A stretch of DNA of 55,366 nt from contig CACAPQ010000014.1 of the NCBI GenBank assembly GCA_902534325.1, positions 1 through 55,366 on the forward strand. The letters are read 5' to 3'. Origin of the DNA: Paracoccaceae bacterium. GTDB taxonomy: Bacteria; Pseudomonadota; Alphaproteobacteria; Rhodobacterales; Rhodobacteraceae. A model generated the notes under the pieces. That model had not been told where the DNA came from. It was given only the letters and a program-made list of their open reading frames with translations, and did not search any database. Positions 20,341-29,474 of this stretch are shown piece after piece (the first letter of the stretch is position 1; each line of letters begins with the position of its first letter). Both the position numbers and the translations under genes were made by a program.

Positions 20341-21246
20341 TTAAGAACCCAGTCCCAAAGTTTGTTCGCGTAACCAGCGCATAAAGCCACGAGGGTCACT
20401 CTTCCAAGATGCAATTTCGTCTTGCTTAATTAAACTTCCTACGCTTGGACTTTGTGGTTTATTCATTGCATGGACAACTTCATATATTAATAGACCTTGC
20501 CTTAACGTAGCTGATATTTGGTTTGCGATTTGGTATAGTCTCGAGTTGGATCCTGGAAAAAATATTGGTAGAACATTCGCACCAGATTTTTGGATTAACT
20601 TAGCAGTAAATGGGTTCCATTCGCCTTCCACAACATTACCAAACATGGTTTCTGATGAAGCAACCTTTCCAGATGGGAAAATTACAATCACTCCACCTTT
20701 TTTCAAATGGTCCATCGCGCTTTTTCGCATATCTAAACTTTTTTTCAGAGCATTCTCTTCATGGTCGAATGGAACTGGGATCATAAATTGATCGATTTGC
20801 TTTACGCCTGTTAAAAGTGATCTGGTAAGTATTTTGTAATCGGTTCGCACTTTTCCAATTAATTCGGCCAGTACCATTCCATCAACTAAACCATGCGGAT
20901 GGTTAGCTGTAATCACGAGAGAGCCTTTTCTAGGAATTTTTGCGATTTCGTTTTGTCTAGTAAGTAAATTAATACCAAGCATATCCAAAGCTTGCTTCCA
21001 AAAAGGCTGACCAACTGGGATACCCATTTTTTCAAACTGCCTTACTTTTCTAAGAAGGAGTAATTTTCCAGTCAATAACTCTAGAGTTTTAATTGTATTT
21101 CGTTGAACGGGGTTTGTAAAAGTATTTGCATAAGAAAGTTTTCGTCGATCATAAGGCGTATCAGTTTCTTGATCACTTTCGAAAGACTGATCTGACTTTT
21201 GGTTTATACTGTTCAACCTAATTTTCCGCCTAGCTATCTTCACCAA
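20341..21246 (-). CDS. Lysophospholipid acyltransferase-family protein
   Basis: A 301-residue glycerolipid acyltransferase of the PlsC-like fold. The HxxxxxD-type motif is NHPHGLVDG (His116, Asp122), with the IFPSGKVAS segment near residue 190 as the glycerol-phosphate-binding block. It probably acylates a lysophospholipid or related lipid at the inner membrane. The first 50 residues are polar and charged. Its start overlaps the HPr gene by 17 bases, so it appears to be the last cistron of the hprK-rapZ-EIIA-HPr unit, an odd partnership with carbon signalling. Confidence 0.8.
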   Translation of the reverse strand: MVKIARRKIRLNSINQKSDQSFESDQETDTPYDRRKLSYANTFTNPVQRNTIKTLELLTGKLLLLRKVRQFEKMGIPVGQPFWKQALDMLGINLLTRQNEIAKIPRKGSLVITANHPHGLVDGMVLAELIGKVRTDYKILTRSLLTGVKQIDQFMIPVPFDHEENALKKSLDMRKSAMDHLKKGGVIVIFPSGKVASSETMFGNVVEGEWNPFTAKLIQKSGANVLPIFFPGSNSRLYQIANQISATLRQGLLIYEVVHAMNKPQSPSVGSLIKQDEIASWKSDPRGFMRWLREQTLGLGS

Positions 21247-21505
21247 ATTTTGAATTTATCAAATTATCTAGTGCCGAATTTAATTCTTCCGAGTCTTTTC
21301 CATTCGACGTGACTTTTATTGCAGTTCCTTTTGATGCAGCTAACATCAGAAGCCCCATAATACTATTACCAGATGCTTCCAAACCATCTTTTTCAACCGT
21401 AACTTCAGATTCAAATTTTTCTACAACTTCAACAAATCTAGCAGAAGCACGAGCATGAAGCCCCTTATCATTTATTATCGTAAATACGTGGGAAGAAATT
21501 GACAT
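21230..21505 (-). CDS. HPr-family phosphocarrier protein
   Basis: A 91-residue HPr. The phosphorylatable histidine is His17 in KGLHARAS and the regulatory serine is Ser48 in GNSIMGLLMLAA, which should be the HprK target. No sugar permease or Enzyme I gene lies nearby, so it is likely to serve a signalling PTS, as in other alphaproteobacteria. Its stop overlaps the acyltransferase start, and EIIA lies 3 bases upstream. Confidence 0.92.
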   Translation of the reverse strand: MSISSHVFTIINDKGLHARASARFVEVVEKFESEVTVEKDGLEASGNSIMGLLMLAASKGTAIKVTSNGKDSEELNSALDNLINSKFGEDS

Positions 21506-21508
21506 TAA

Positions 21509-21922
21509 TTAACCACTGTTTGGAATATTTTTAGCATCCAGATATTGGCGACCGGAGCAAAGTGCTGCATTCACCGCCTCATCAATGACCAAATTTCTGG
21601 ATTTAGCCAATTTAAGTAGCATAGGCAGATTTGCTCCATACACTATTCGCCGGTCATCGGGACGGCAAGCCAGCATGGCTAAGTTAGATGGGCTCCCACC
21701 AAAGATGTCAGTCACTACGACAACACCAGACCCTCGATCCACTCTATCTGCCGCCAGACAAATTTCATCCTGTTTAGATTGCCTGTCATCATCATTTTTT
21801 ATTGATACTGCTGTTATACCTACCTGTCTCCCAACAACGTGCTCAAGCGCTGCAAGATACTCTTGCGCTAAGCCACCGTGAGCAACAATTACAATACCAA
21901 TCAAAAGTTTTTCCCCAGTCAA
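21509..21922 (-). CDS. PTS EIIA-Man-family protein
   Basis: A 137-residue mannose-family EIIA. The phosphoacceptor is His15 in VIVAHGG, and the VVVVTDIFGGSPSNLAML segment (residues about 66-83) is diagnostic. No EIIB, EIIC or EIID is present, so it cannot move sugar by itself and probably relays phosphoryl groups to regulate metabolism. It sits between rapZ (7 bases) and HPr (3 bases). Confidence 0.9.
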   Translation of the reverse strand: MTGEKLLIGIVIVAHGGLAQEYLAALEHVVGRQVGITAVSIKNDDDRQSKQDEICLAADRVDRGSGVVVVTDIFGGSPSNLAMLACRPDDRRIVYGANLPMLLKLAKSRNLVIDEAVNAALCSGRQYLDAKNIPNSG

Positions 21923-21929
21923 ACAGGAA

Positions 21930-22820
21930 TTAAAGATCTAACCGTTCAATTTCTCTATGTTTTATTGACACATTCCACCCTGAATCTGCAAGCTCCTTTG
22001 CGACAGTTTCCGTAACAGCAACGGATCGATGGACACCACCAGTACAGCCAAACCCAATCTCAACTGAACTTTTGCCTTCTTCCTTAAACGAAGGTAACAA
22101 AAATAACAGTAATTTGGTGACACGTTCAATAAATTCTGAGAATTTTGGATCACTTGCCACAAATTTGCTCACATCAGGGTCTAAGCCTGTTTTATCTCTT
22201 AATTCCTCCTGCCAGTGAGGGTTTTTTAAAAATCTACAATCCAAAGTCATATCAGTTCCTCGTGGTAGGCCTCTTTTATATGAAAATGACTTTAGTGATA
22301 TTGAAAGTAAATTTAATTCATTATGTAAAAAGAGTTTTCTAATACTGGCTTTTAAATCGTGTGGTGTAAACTCGGAAGTCTCAATTAAAATATCAGCCTT
22401 GTGCCGAATAGGCTCCAACAAAATTAATTCTTGTTCAATTCCCTCATGGGGAGATTTTCCATCAGCAAGCGGATGCCGACGACGAGTTTCAGAATATCGT
22501 CTCAATAAAACTTCCATCGTACAAGAGAGATACAACAGTTCAAAATCAACGTGCTCTAGGCTTGAGAGAGACTTCAGCAAACCCAACAACCCAACAACCG
22601 AAAAATCACGACCCCGCGTGTCGAGTCCTATTGCAATTTTCGCACTTGCTTTTTTCGGCGTTAGTACGGACTTAACTAAATCAAGCGGGAGGTTATCAAT
22701 AGCCTCAAACTCTAAGTCTTCTAATGATCGAATAGCAGTTGTCCGACCAGCTCCTGCTGGACCTGAAACCAGTATTAATCGTATTTTCTTCTTTTCTTTA
22801 AATAGTGCCAATTTAACCAC
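21930..22820 (-). CDS. rapZ: RNase adapter protein RapZ / nucleotide-binding protein
   Basis: A 296-residue RapZ (formerly YvcJ/UPF0042) protein. The P-loop reads GPAGAGRTT at residues 20-28, with Arg26 where a lysine is canonical. The other landmarks are EAIDNLPLDLV, GLDTRGR, the DCRFLKNPHW segment and the C-terminal GCTGGVHRSVA motif. In enterobacteria RapZ controls glucosamine-6-phosphate synthase by delivering an sRNA to RNase E. Here the context, between hprK and EIIA, points to PTS-linked control. The start is a GTG (22818-22820) with no clear ribosome-binding site. My recollection is that arginine at this position occurs in other Rhodobacterales too. Confidence 0.92.
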   Translation of the reverse strand: MVKLALFKEKKKIRLILVSGPAGAGRTTAIRSLEDLEFEAIDNLPLDLVKSVLTPKKASAKIAIGLDTRGRDFSVVGLLGLLKSLSSLEHVDFELLYLSCTMEVLLRRYSETRRRHPLADGKSPHEGIEQELILLEPIRHKADILIETSEFTPHDLKASIRKLFLHNELNLLSISLKSFSYKRGLPRGTDMTLDCRFLKNPHWQEELRDKTGLDPDVSKFVASDPKFSEFIERVTKLLLFLLPSFKEEGKSSVEIGFGCTGGVHRSVAVTETVAKELADSGWNVSIKHREIERLDL

Positions 22821-22829
22821 ATATTTAAT

Positions 22830-23267
22830 TCAAGATAATGCGTTACTCACTAAAACATATATTCGCGAAGCTAACTCGTCCATATCCTTACCAAAAACTG
22901 TTGGAACTCTGTAACCATCAATTTCGGTAAATCGTAGATTTGGCATACGCTCCGTTTCAGCTTCGTCCATATTGACGACCCAATCAAGACTTGTTTCAAT
23001 AACCATAGGGACAGACACTAAACCAACGCCTCTTATTTCAATACTATTTGGTAAAGAAGCTGGTTTAGAAATGCGAATTTTATTATTTTTCTTTACTAAT
23101 TCACACTGATCGTCAGCAACCAATGTTGACCCCAAAGCTAGCAAATTAATAGCTAAACTCGACTTTCCTGACCCTGAACGCCCAACTATTAAAACCCCAG
23201 ATCCATTAATATCAACGCAGGTGGCGTGCATTATCTGTGAACCATTAAACGGAATTTTCATTTCCAA
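22830..23267 (-). CDS. hprK: HPr kinase/phosphorylase, short alphaproteobacterial form
   Basis: A 145-residue HprK holding only the C-terminal catalytic domain, the normal alphaproteobacterial form. The Walker A motif GRSGSGKSS is at residues 29-37, the VADDQCEL segment near 60 has the catalytic Asp, and a conserved RGVGL loop follows. It phosphorylates HPr at the serine and can reverse the reaction. A chvG-chvI pair, often upstream in relatives, is absent; etfA lies upstream instead. Confidence 0.9.
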   Translation of the reverse strand: MEMKIPFNGSQIMHATCVDINGSGVLIVGRSGSGKSSLAINLLALGSTLVADDQCELVKKNNKIRISKPASLPNSIEIRGVGLVSVPMVIETSLDWVVNMDEAETERMPNLRFTEIDGYRVPTVFGKDMDELASRIYVLVSNALS

Positions 23268-23341
23268 TTCTTATGCCCGCCAAAAGTAGAAAATAAATTT
23301 ATAATTTAGAGTACTGTTATTGTAGAGGGCCATTCTTATTT

Positions 23342-24274
23342 CTAATCTGATAATTTTTCCGTCAGTTCTGGAACTGCTTCAAATAAGTCAGCTACCAATC
23401 CAAAGTCAGCAACTTGAAAAATTGGGGCCTCTTCATCTTTGTTAATTGCAACAATTATTTTGGAATCTTTCATCCCGGCTAAATGTTGAATTGCACCCGA
23501 TATACCGACGGCCAGATAAAGGTCTGGAGCAACAACTTTTCCAGTTTGTCCAACCTGCCAATCATTCGGAGCATATCCGCTATCAACAGCTGCACGAGAA
23601 GCTCCAACGGCTGCTCCAAGTTTGTCAGCTAATTTTTCAATCATCGCGAAATCATCTTCAGAGCCAACACCCCGTCCTCCTGAAACAACAATACCAGCAG
23701 ATGTCAGTTCAGGACGGTCAGACGCTTGGACTTTATCTTCTATCCACGCGGATAGCCCAGGGTTTGCAGCAGAGGGGATCTTCTCAACTGGCGCAGATAC
23801 TCCGGTCCCAGCAGCTTCAAAATTTGCAGTCCGGAAAGAAACAACTTTAATGATGTCACAGGATTCTACCGTCTGAATAGCATTCCCAGCATAAATTGGC
23901 CGCTCAAACGTGCTGCCGTCAATAACATTTGTTGAGTCTGTGATAACCATAACATCTAAAAGTGCGGCAACACGGGGAAGTATATTTTTCGCTGAATTAG
24001 TCGCAGCAGCTACTATATGCTGATAATCTGATGATAGAGCAATGATAAGATCTGCTATGGGTTCGGCCAAACCATTGCCATAAGCTTCATCATCTGCACA
24101 TAGAACCTTAGAAACGCCCTCAATTTGCGAAGCCGCAGATGCGGCTCCATCGCAACCAGACGACGCACATAACACTGTAACGTCTCCTAATGATTTTGCC
24201 GCAGTGACAGCTTTTGCGGTAGCATCCAACGATAATTCAGTTCCATTCATTTCTGCCAATAATAAAACAGCCAT
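23342..24274 (-). CDS. etfA: Electron transfer flavoprotein subunit alpha
   Basis: The 310-residue FAD-binding alpha subunit that passes electrons from acyl-CoA and other dehydrogenases to ETF:ubiquinone oxidoreductase. The C-terminal FAD signature starts at SGGRGVGSEDDF (about residue 198), followed by the GASRAAVDSGYAPNDWQVGQTG and LYLAVGISGAIQHLAGM segments. Its ATG overlaps the etfB stop by one base (TAATG). Confidence 0.95.
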   Translation of the reverse strand: MAVLLLAEMNGTELSLDATAKAVTAAKSLGDVTVLCASSGCDGAASAASQIEGVSKVLCADDEAYGNGLAEPIADLIIALSSDYQHIVAAATNSAKNILPRVAALLDVMVITDSTNVIDGSTFERPIYAGNAIQTVESCDIIKVVSFRTANFEAAGTGVSAPVEKIPSAANPGLSAWIEDKVQASDRPELTSAGIVVSGGRGVGSEDDFAMIEKLADKLGAAVGASRAAVDSGYAPNDWQVGQTGKVVAPDLYLAVGISGAIQHLAGMKDSKIIVAINKDEEAPIFQVADFGLVADLFEAVPELTEKLSD

Positions 24275-25032
24275 TACACCGCCCCTACTTCTTTTAATTT
24301 ACCAACTAATTCATCGATTGACTCAACCTTAATTCCTGCAGCTCTAGCCTCAGGTTCACCTGTTTTTACAACTTTTAGACGCGGGCTTGTGTCAATGCCG
24401 AAATCTTCAGCAGATTTTATATCTAAAGGTTTCTTTTTTGCTTTCATTATATTAGGCAGTGAGGCATACCTTGGCTCGTTTAAACGTAAATCGACAGTTA
24501 CCACCGCGGGCATTTGTACTTTTACCGTTTGCAGGCCGCCATCTACTTCTCGAGTAACAATTGCTGAATCACCTTCAACAGTTAACTCAGATGCGAAAGT
24601 AGCCTGAGACCATCCCATTAATGCGGACAGCATTTGGCCAGTAGCATTCAAGTCATTATCTATCGCCTGCTTGCCACATATGACTATTCCTGGATTTTCT
24701 TGCTCAACAACTGCTTTAAGTATTTTAGCCACAGCGAGAGGCTCTATGTCATTATGTACGTCATCAGAGGCTTTGACTAAAATAGCCCTGTCGGCACCCA
24801 TAGCTAAACCTGTACGAAGCGTTTCTTGACACTTTTCAACTCCAACTGATACGACAATTACTTCTTCAACTTTACCCACTTCTTTAAGTCTGATTGCTTC
24901 CTCAACCGCAATCTCATCAAATGGGTTCATCGACATTTTTACATTTGCGAGATCAACGCCACTTCCATCTGCCTTGACACGAACTTTTACATTATAGTCA
25001 ATTACACGTTTAACGGGCACCAAGACTTTCAT
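24274..25032 (-). CDS. etfB: Electron transfer flavoprotein subunit beta
   Basis: The 252-residue AMP-binding beta subunit of the ETF heterodimer. It starts [14 protein letters not shown] and carries the [31 protein letters not shown] and [19 protein letters not shown] signatures. The leader upstream contains a small hairpin (AGTCGC-CGAA-GCGGCT). etfB and etfA form a coupled pair. Confidence 0.95.
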   Translation of the reverse strand: MKVLVPVKRVIDYNVKVRVKADGSGVDLANVKMSMNPFDEIAVEEAIRLKEVGKVEEVIVVSVGVEKCQETLRTGLAMGADRAILVKASDDVHNDIEPLAVAKILKAVVEQENPGIVICGKQAIDNDLNATGQMLSALMGWSQATFASELTVEGDSAIVTREVDGGLQTVKVQMPAVVTVDLRLNEPRYASLPNIMKAKKKPLDIKSAEDFGIDTSPRLKVVKTGEPEARAAGIKVESIDELVGKLKEVGAV

Positions 25033-25179
25033 ATTCGGTTACTCCTGTGTTTATAGCCGCTTCGGCGACTCGTACTCTAAATTTATTAAAACTTATAATT
25101 TTGTATAAGTATTAAACAGGTCAAAATCGTCACACCAAGATAATTCAACGCCGCAGATTTATTTAAATGCAAAAAATAA

Positions 25180-25752
25180 TTACCTATTCGCGCCAGGAAC
25201 CCAAAGAACGTCATCTAGTCCATTATTGTTTGCCAGCCGTGCTGCCACAAAAAACCAATCTGAAAGCCGATTCAAAAATTTGATCGAGCTTGGATTTATC
25301 TCTTCCATGGTGGCGAGTTCAAAACCTAATCTCTCAGCGCGCCTCGCTACAGTTCTGCAAATGTGCAGATGCGCCGCTAATTTTGATCCACCGGGTAGTA
25401 TGAAACTTTTGAGTGGTTCTAATTTCTCGTTCATTTGGTCAATTTCACTTTCTAATCTGCTGACCTGGCCAGGAATAATTCGCAATGGTGGATATTCTTC
25501 ATCCTTATCTTTTTCAAAGTTTGGCCGACACAAATCTGCACCTAGATCAAAAAGATCATTCTGAATACTCATAAGGCATTCATCCATCTCTCCATCGGAA
25601 TAAAGACGCGAAACTCCAACTTGAGAATTGAGTTCGTCTACTGTCCCGTAAGCTTCAACTCTCAGAGAAAACTTGGCCACTCGGGCTCCGTTTCCAAGCG
25701 CCGTTTCACCGCTATCTCCAGTTTTTGTGTAAATCTTATTCAAAATTACCAT
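25180..25752 (-). CDS. Cob(I)alamin adenosyltransferase, PduO/MMAB type
   Basis: Converts cob(I)alamin and ATP to adenosylcobalamin, the cofactor of methylmalonyl-CoA mutase and relatives. The signature YTKTGDSGETALGNG is at residues 7-21, and the C-terminal helix has RRAERLGF and FLNRLSDWFFVAAR. I take the ATG at 25750-25752 (190 residues), which starts right after the upstream gene's stop and yields the usual N-terminus, over a longer ATG reading into the neighbour. It overlaps nothing but abuts the HIG1-like gene. Confidence 0.9.
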   Translation of the reverse strand: MVILNKIYTKTGDSGETALGNGARVAKFSLRVEAYGTVDELNSQVGVSRLYSDGEMDECLMSIQNDLFDLGADLCRPNFEKDKDEEYPPLRIIPGQVSRLESEIDQMNEKLEPLKSFILPGGSKLAAHLHICRTVARRAERLGFELATMEEINPSSIKFLNRLSDWFFVAARLANNNGLDDVLWVPGANR

Positions 25753-25753
25753 A

Positions 25754-25960
25754 TTAATTTCCAGCTCCGCTAAAATAAACAAAGGCCAATATCAATACAA
25801 CTGCAACAAATTGTGCGACTATCCTAAGTCGCATTATCTTGTTTGCATATTTTTTATTGAATTCCCCACCTCGCCCAAAACCACCAATCCCTGTTAAAAG
25901 GACGATTGCCACGACAGCCATAGAAAGGATTACTAGCACAAATAAAGGGTCAGATGCCAT
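25754..25960 (-). CDS. HIG1-domain/twin-TM small membrane protein
   Basis: A 68-residue protein with two membrane helices (about residues 7-25 and 46-64) joined by a short basic loop (NKKYANKIMRLRI) with a Gly-rich turn. This is the HIG1-type hypoxia-induced-domain layout; relatives are linked to respiratory complex stability in mitochondria. AGGA lies 6 bases before the ATG at 25958-25960. It directly precedes the cobalamin adenosyltransferase gene. Confidence 0.75.
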   Translation of the reverse strand: MASDPLFVLVILSMAVVAIVLLTGIGGFGRGGEFNKKYANKIMRLRIVAQFVAVVLILAFVYFSGAGN

Positions 25961-26039
25961 TTTTATTCCTGATATTATCACACCAAAAGTTTTTGATGTT
26001 TGTCTCTAAATCATACTAACAAATTAAAGTTAATCCAAA

Positions 26040-26864
26040 TTATACTTTTGCAAGTATCCTATCCATAAATTCTGTTGGCAGGACTGCCTTCAAAAATGCA
26101 GCTAAATAAGTCGAAGTGGTTACATAGTAAGAGGCCTTAGGGGTCTTTGCCTCCAATGCATGCATCAGCTTTTTTGTGACCGCGCTCGCAGGCAATTCAA
26201 ACCTGTCTTTTTTACCATCTTTATACAACCTGGGAATGAATATTTTTCTGTATTTTTCAGAAAGAGGTGAACTTTCCCAATCAATCCACTTTTCAAAATG
26301 CGGTATCGCGTTTTTACGAATATCTGAGGTAATGGGACCTGGCTCTATCAGAATTACTTTGATTGGTGTATCACGCATTTCTATCCTAAGAGTATGCGTT
26401 AATCCTTCCAAGGCGAATTTTGAAGCATTGTAAGCACCACGCCAAGGCAAAGTAACAAAGCCCAAAACTGAAGAACAATTTACAATGCGTCCATAACCTT
26501 GTCGCCTCATTACAGGAATAACTTTTCTGGTTAATTCGTGGTATCCAAAGAAATTTGTTTCAAAAATCTGTTTCAAGGCTTCAGTCGGAAGATCTTCAAC
26601 TGCTCCAGGAGAGGCGAATGCTCCATTATTAAACAGCGCATCTAGTGTTCCGTCAGTCTTTTCCAACACTTCTTGAAGCGCCGCATTGATGGAACTCTCA
26701 TTTGCATAATCTAGCTGTACTGTCTCAAGGCCCATTTTTGAAAGACGATTGCAATCTTTTTCAGATCGACAACTGGCAAATACCCTCCACCCAGCTTCCC
26801 TTAATCCAAAGGCCGCGTCATAGCCAATTCCAGAAGAACAACCTGTTATTAAAATACTCTTCAA
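26040..26864 (-). CDS. SDR-family oxidoreductase
   Basis: A 274-residue classical short-chain dehydrogenase. The cofactor motif is GCSSGIGYD (residues 8-16), the Asn of NNGAF is near 88, and the catalytic Ser and YNASK motif (Tyr, Lys) are near residues 131-150 in the usual spacing. The C-terminal tail resembles the retinol-dehydrogenase-like group of SDRs. The substrate cannot be told. It is divergent from parC. Confidence 0.85.
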   Translation of the reverse strand: MKSILITGCSSGIGYDAAFGLREAGWRVFASCRSEKDCNRLSKMGLETVQLDYANESSINAALQEVLEKTDGTLDALFNNGAFASPGAVEDLPTEALKQIFETNFFGYHELTRKVIPVMRRQGYGRIVNCSSVLGFVTLPWRGAYNASKFALEGLTHTLRIEMRDTPIKVILIEPGPITSDIRKNAIPHFEKWIDWESSPLSEKYRKIFIPRLYKDGKKDRFELPASAVTKKLMHALEAKTPKASYYVTTSTYLAAFLKAVLPTEFMDRILAKV

Positions 26865-27037
26865 ATCATTAAACTCCCTGATCGATCCAATTCATGGCAT
26901 TATTAAAAATTAATTTTAACTCAAAATTTACACTTGTATCGAAGAAGTGTCCAAGGACCAAAAATTTACCTAATAAAAATCAAATTTTTTAAATAGTTTC
27001 CTTTACCTCAACAATTTCACAATATATCACAACATCT

Positions 27038-29335
27038 ATGAGTGAAATAGATAGTGACTACAAGATAGGCCAAATTTTGACCGAACCTTTGAGGCGGGCG
27101 ATTGGGGATCGCTATTTGACTTACGCTCTATCAACAATCATGCATCGAGCGCTTCCTGATGCTCGCGATGGACTTAAACCCGTACATAGAAGAATTCTAT
27201 ACGCCATGCGTGAGTTAAAGTTAGCCTCGACCGGCGGGTTTCGCAAATCTGCAAAGATTTCGGGCGATGTTATGGGAAATTACCACCCGCATGGTGATGC
27301 AGCGATTTACGATGCTATGGCCAGATTAGCGCAAGACTTCAATGTCAGATATCCACTAGTTGATGGCCAAGGTAACTTTGGAAATATAGATGGAGATAAC
27401 CCTGCAGCCAGTCGATATACTGAGGCGCGTATGACAGTTATCGCTGAAGCCCTGTTAGAGGGTTTAGACGAAAATGCTGTTGATTTTAGAGAGAATTACG
27501 ACGGGACATTAAGTGAACCAATAGTACTTCCTGCGTCCTTTCCAAACCTACTTGCCAATGGGGCAAGTGGTATTGCTGTTGGAATGGCAACTAATATCCC
27601 ACCCCACAATATAGCAGAATTATGCGACGCTTGTTTGCACCTGATTAAAAAACCAGATGCACGGAACGAAACTTTACTTAACTTTGTTCCTGGACCTGAT
27701 TTCCCAACAGGCGGCGTTATTGTTGAAAGCCTAGAGGCTATAACCGAAACTTACAAAACGGGACGCGGATCTTTCAGATTGAGAGCAAATTGGGAGGTTG
27801 AGCATCTCGACAGGGGACAATGGCAAATCATAGTCACAGAGATTCCATATCAAGTACAAAAGTCCAAATTAATCGAAAAATTGGCAGAATTAATACAAAC
27901 TAAAAAGATCCCTATTTTGTCAGATGTGCGGGATGAAAGCGCCGACGATGTAAGATTAGTCTTAGAGCCAAAATCAAAAAATATAGATCCTGAAATTTTG
28001 ATGGGGCTGCTATTCAGAAATTCAGATTTAGAGATACGTTTTTCACTTAATATGAACGTATTGATTGATGGTGTGACTCCTAAAGTCTGTAGCTTAAAAG
28101 AAGTTCTAAAAGCATTTTTAGACCATCGCCGTGAAGTTTTAATAAGACGGGCCAAGCATAGGCTTGAAAAAATTGATAAACGCCTTGAGGTTCTTGAAGG
28201 GCTAATAATCTCATTTCTAAATCTAGATCGCGTGATAGATATCATCAGATATGATGAGGATCCCAAAAAAGCTCTTATGGCTGAAGACTGGAGTATCGAA
28301 CATCATCGCGCAACCAACGACAGTGACTATATTTCGCCCACGAATTTGGAGGGCGAACTTAGTGAAGTCCAGGTTGAAGCGATCTTAAATATGCGCCTCC
28401 GCTCATTACGACGACTTGAGGAAATGGTGCTTAGACGCGAACGGGATGATCTTATGCAAGAAAGGGTTGAGCTAGATGACCTCTTAGCTGATCAGGATCA
28501 ACAATGGAACCGGGTGGCTGATCAAATAAAGGAAACGAAAAAAAAGTTTGGCAAAGATTACTTAGGTGGCAAACGCAAATCAAAAATTGAAGATTACGTT
28601 GACATAGAAGACGTTCCAATCGAAGCCCTTATTGAAAAAGAGCCTATCACTGTAGTCTGCAGTAAGATGGGCTGGGTAAGAGCTATGACTGGGCATATCG
28701 ATCTAGAAAAAGAACTGAAATTTAAAGACGGTGACGGACCAAATATAATTTTCCACGCAGAAACAACAGATCGCTTACTGATATTTGGTAGCAATGGCCG
28801 TTTTTATACTATTTCGGCATCGAATTTGCCTGGTGGTCGAGGAACGGGAGAGCCATTACGGCTAATGGTCGACCTTCCAAATGATAGTGCAATAATAAAC
28901 ATTCACACATTCAATCAAGAAAGCAAATTAATTGTTGCGTCAACTGCTGGCGATGGATTTGTGGTGCCTATGGATGAAGTTTTAGCGCAAACTAGGAATG
29001 GCAAACAGGTTTTAAACTTAAAGGGAACTGTTAAGGCCGCGGCTAGCAAGATAGTTACAGGAGATCACGTGGCAACTGTAGGTGAAAATAGAAAAGTTTT
29101 AATTTTTGATTTGGAAGAACTTCCCATAATGCAACGCGGTAAAGGGGTCCGATTACAGAAATATAAGGATGGCGGACTTTCTGATGTTACAACATTTTCA
29201 TATAGGGAGGGCCTAAGTTGGTTAGATCCAGCTGGCCGAACAAGAACTGAAACAGAATTAGATGAATGGAAATCAAGAAGAGCAAGTGCCGGAAAAATGG
29301 CTCCCCGCGGTTTTCCTAGAGAAAATAAATTTTGA
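27038..29335 (+). CDS. parC: DNA topoisomerase IV subunit A
   Basis: The DNA cleavage subunit of topoisomerase IV, 765 residues, which decatenates daughter chromosomes with ParE. The catalytic tyrosine is Tyr127 in NPAASRYTEARM, after the GNYHPHGDAAIYDAM and YPLVDGQGNFGNIDGDN landmarks. The C-terminal region (from about residue 540) has beta-propeller repeats and ends TELDEWKSRRASAGKMAPRGF. ParC and not GyrA is supported by NFGNIDGDN and the short C-terminal domain. The ribosome-binding site is weak. Confidence 0.93.
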   Translation: MSEIDSDYKIGQILTEPLRRAIGDRYLTYALSTIMHRALPDARDGLKPVHRRILYAMRELKLASTGGFRKSAKISGDVMGNYHPHGDAAIYDAMARLAQDFNVRYPLVDGQGNFGNIDGDNPAASRYTEARMTVIAEALLEGLDENAVDFRENYDGTLSEPIVLPASFPNLLANGASGIAVGMATNIPPHNIAELCDACLHLIKKPDARNETLLNFVPGPDFPTGGVIVESLEAITETYKTGRGSFRLRANWEVEHLDRGQWQIIVTEIPYQVQKSKLIEKLAELIQTKKIPILSDVRDESADDVRLVLEPKSKNIDPEILMGLLFRNSDLEIRFSLNMNVLIDGVTPKVCSLKEVLKAFLDHRREVLIRRAKHRLEKIDKRLEVLEGLIISFLNLDRVIDIIRYDEDPKKALMAEDWSIEHHRATNDSDYISPTNLEGELSEVQVEAILNMRLRSLRRLEEMVLRRERDDLMQERVELDDLLADQDQQWNRVADQIKETKKKFGKDYLGGKRKSKIEDYVDIEDVPIEALIEKEPITVVCSKMGWVRAMTGHIDLEKELKFKDGDGPNIIFHAETTDRLLIFGSNGRFYTISASNLPGGRGTGEPLRLMVDLPNDSAIINIHTFNQESKLIVASTAGDGFVVPMDEVLAQTRNGKQVLNLKGTVKAAASKIVTGDHVATVGENRKVLIFDLEELPIMQRGKGVRLQKYKDGGLSDVTTFSYREGLSWLDPAGRTRTETELDEWKSRRASAGKMAPRGFPRENKF

Positions 29336-29474
29336 TTTCCCATGCCAAATGACTTGATTTAATAAGTTATCCAATATTCTGGAGCTTTTTTTTTGAAAAA
29401 AAAAGTTTTAACAACAGATTATAAAATAGTGCATATTACAACAGTACTGGTTCAAGACTGGCGAAGGCAAAAAT

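Noticed and set aside
29385-29405. T9-G-A9 inverted tract
   Set aside because: A simple homopolymer palindrome in AT-rich DNA; not GC-rich and not followed by a U tract in either direction.
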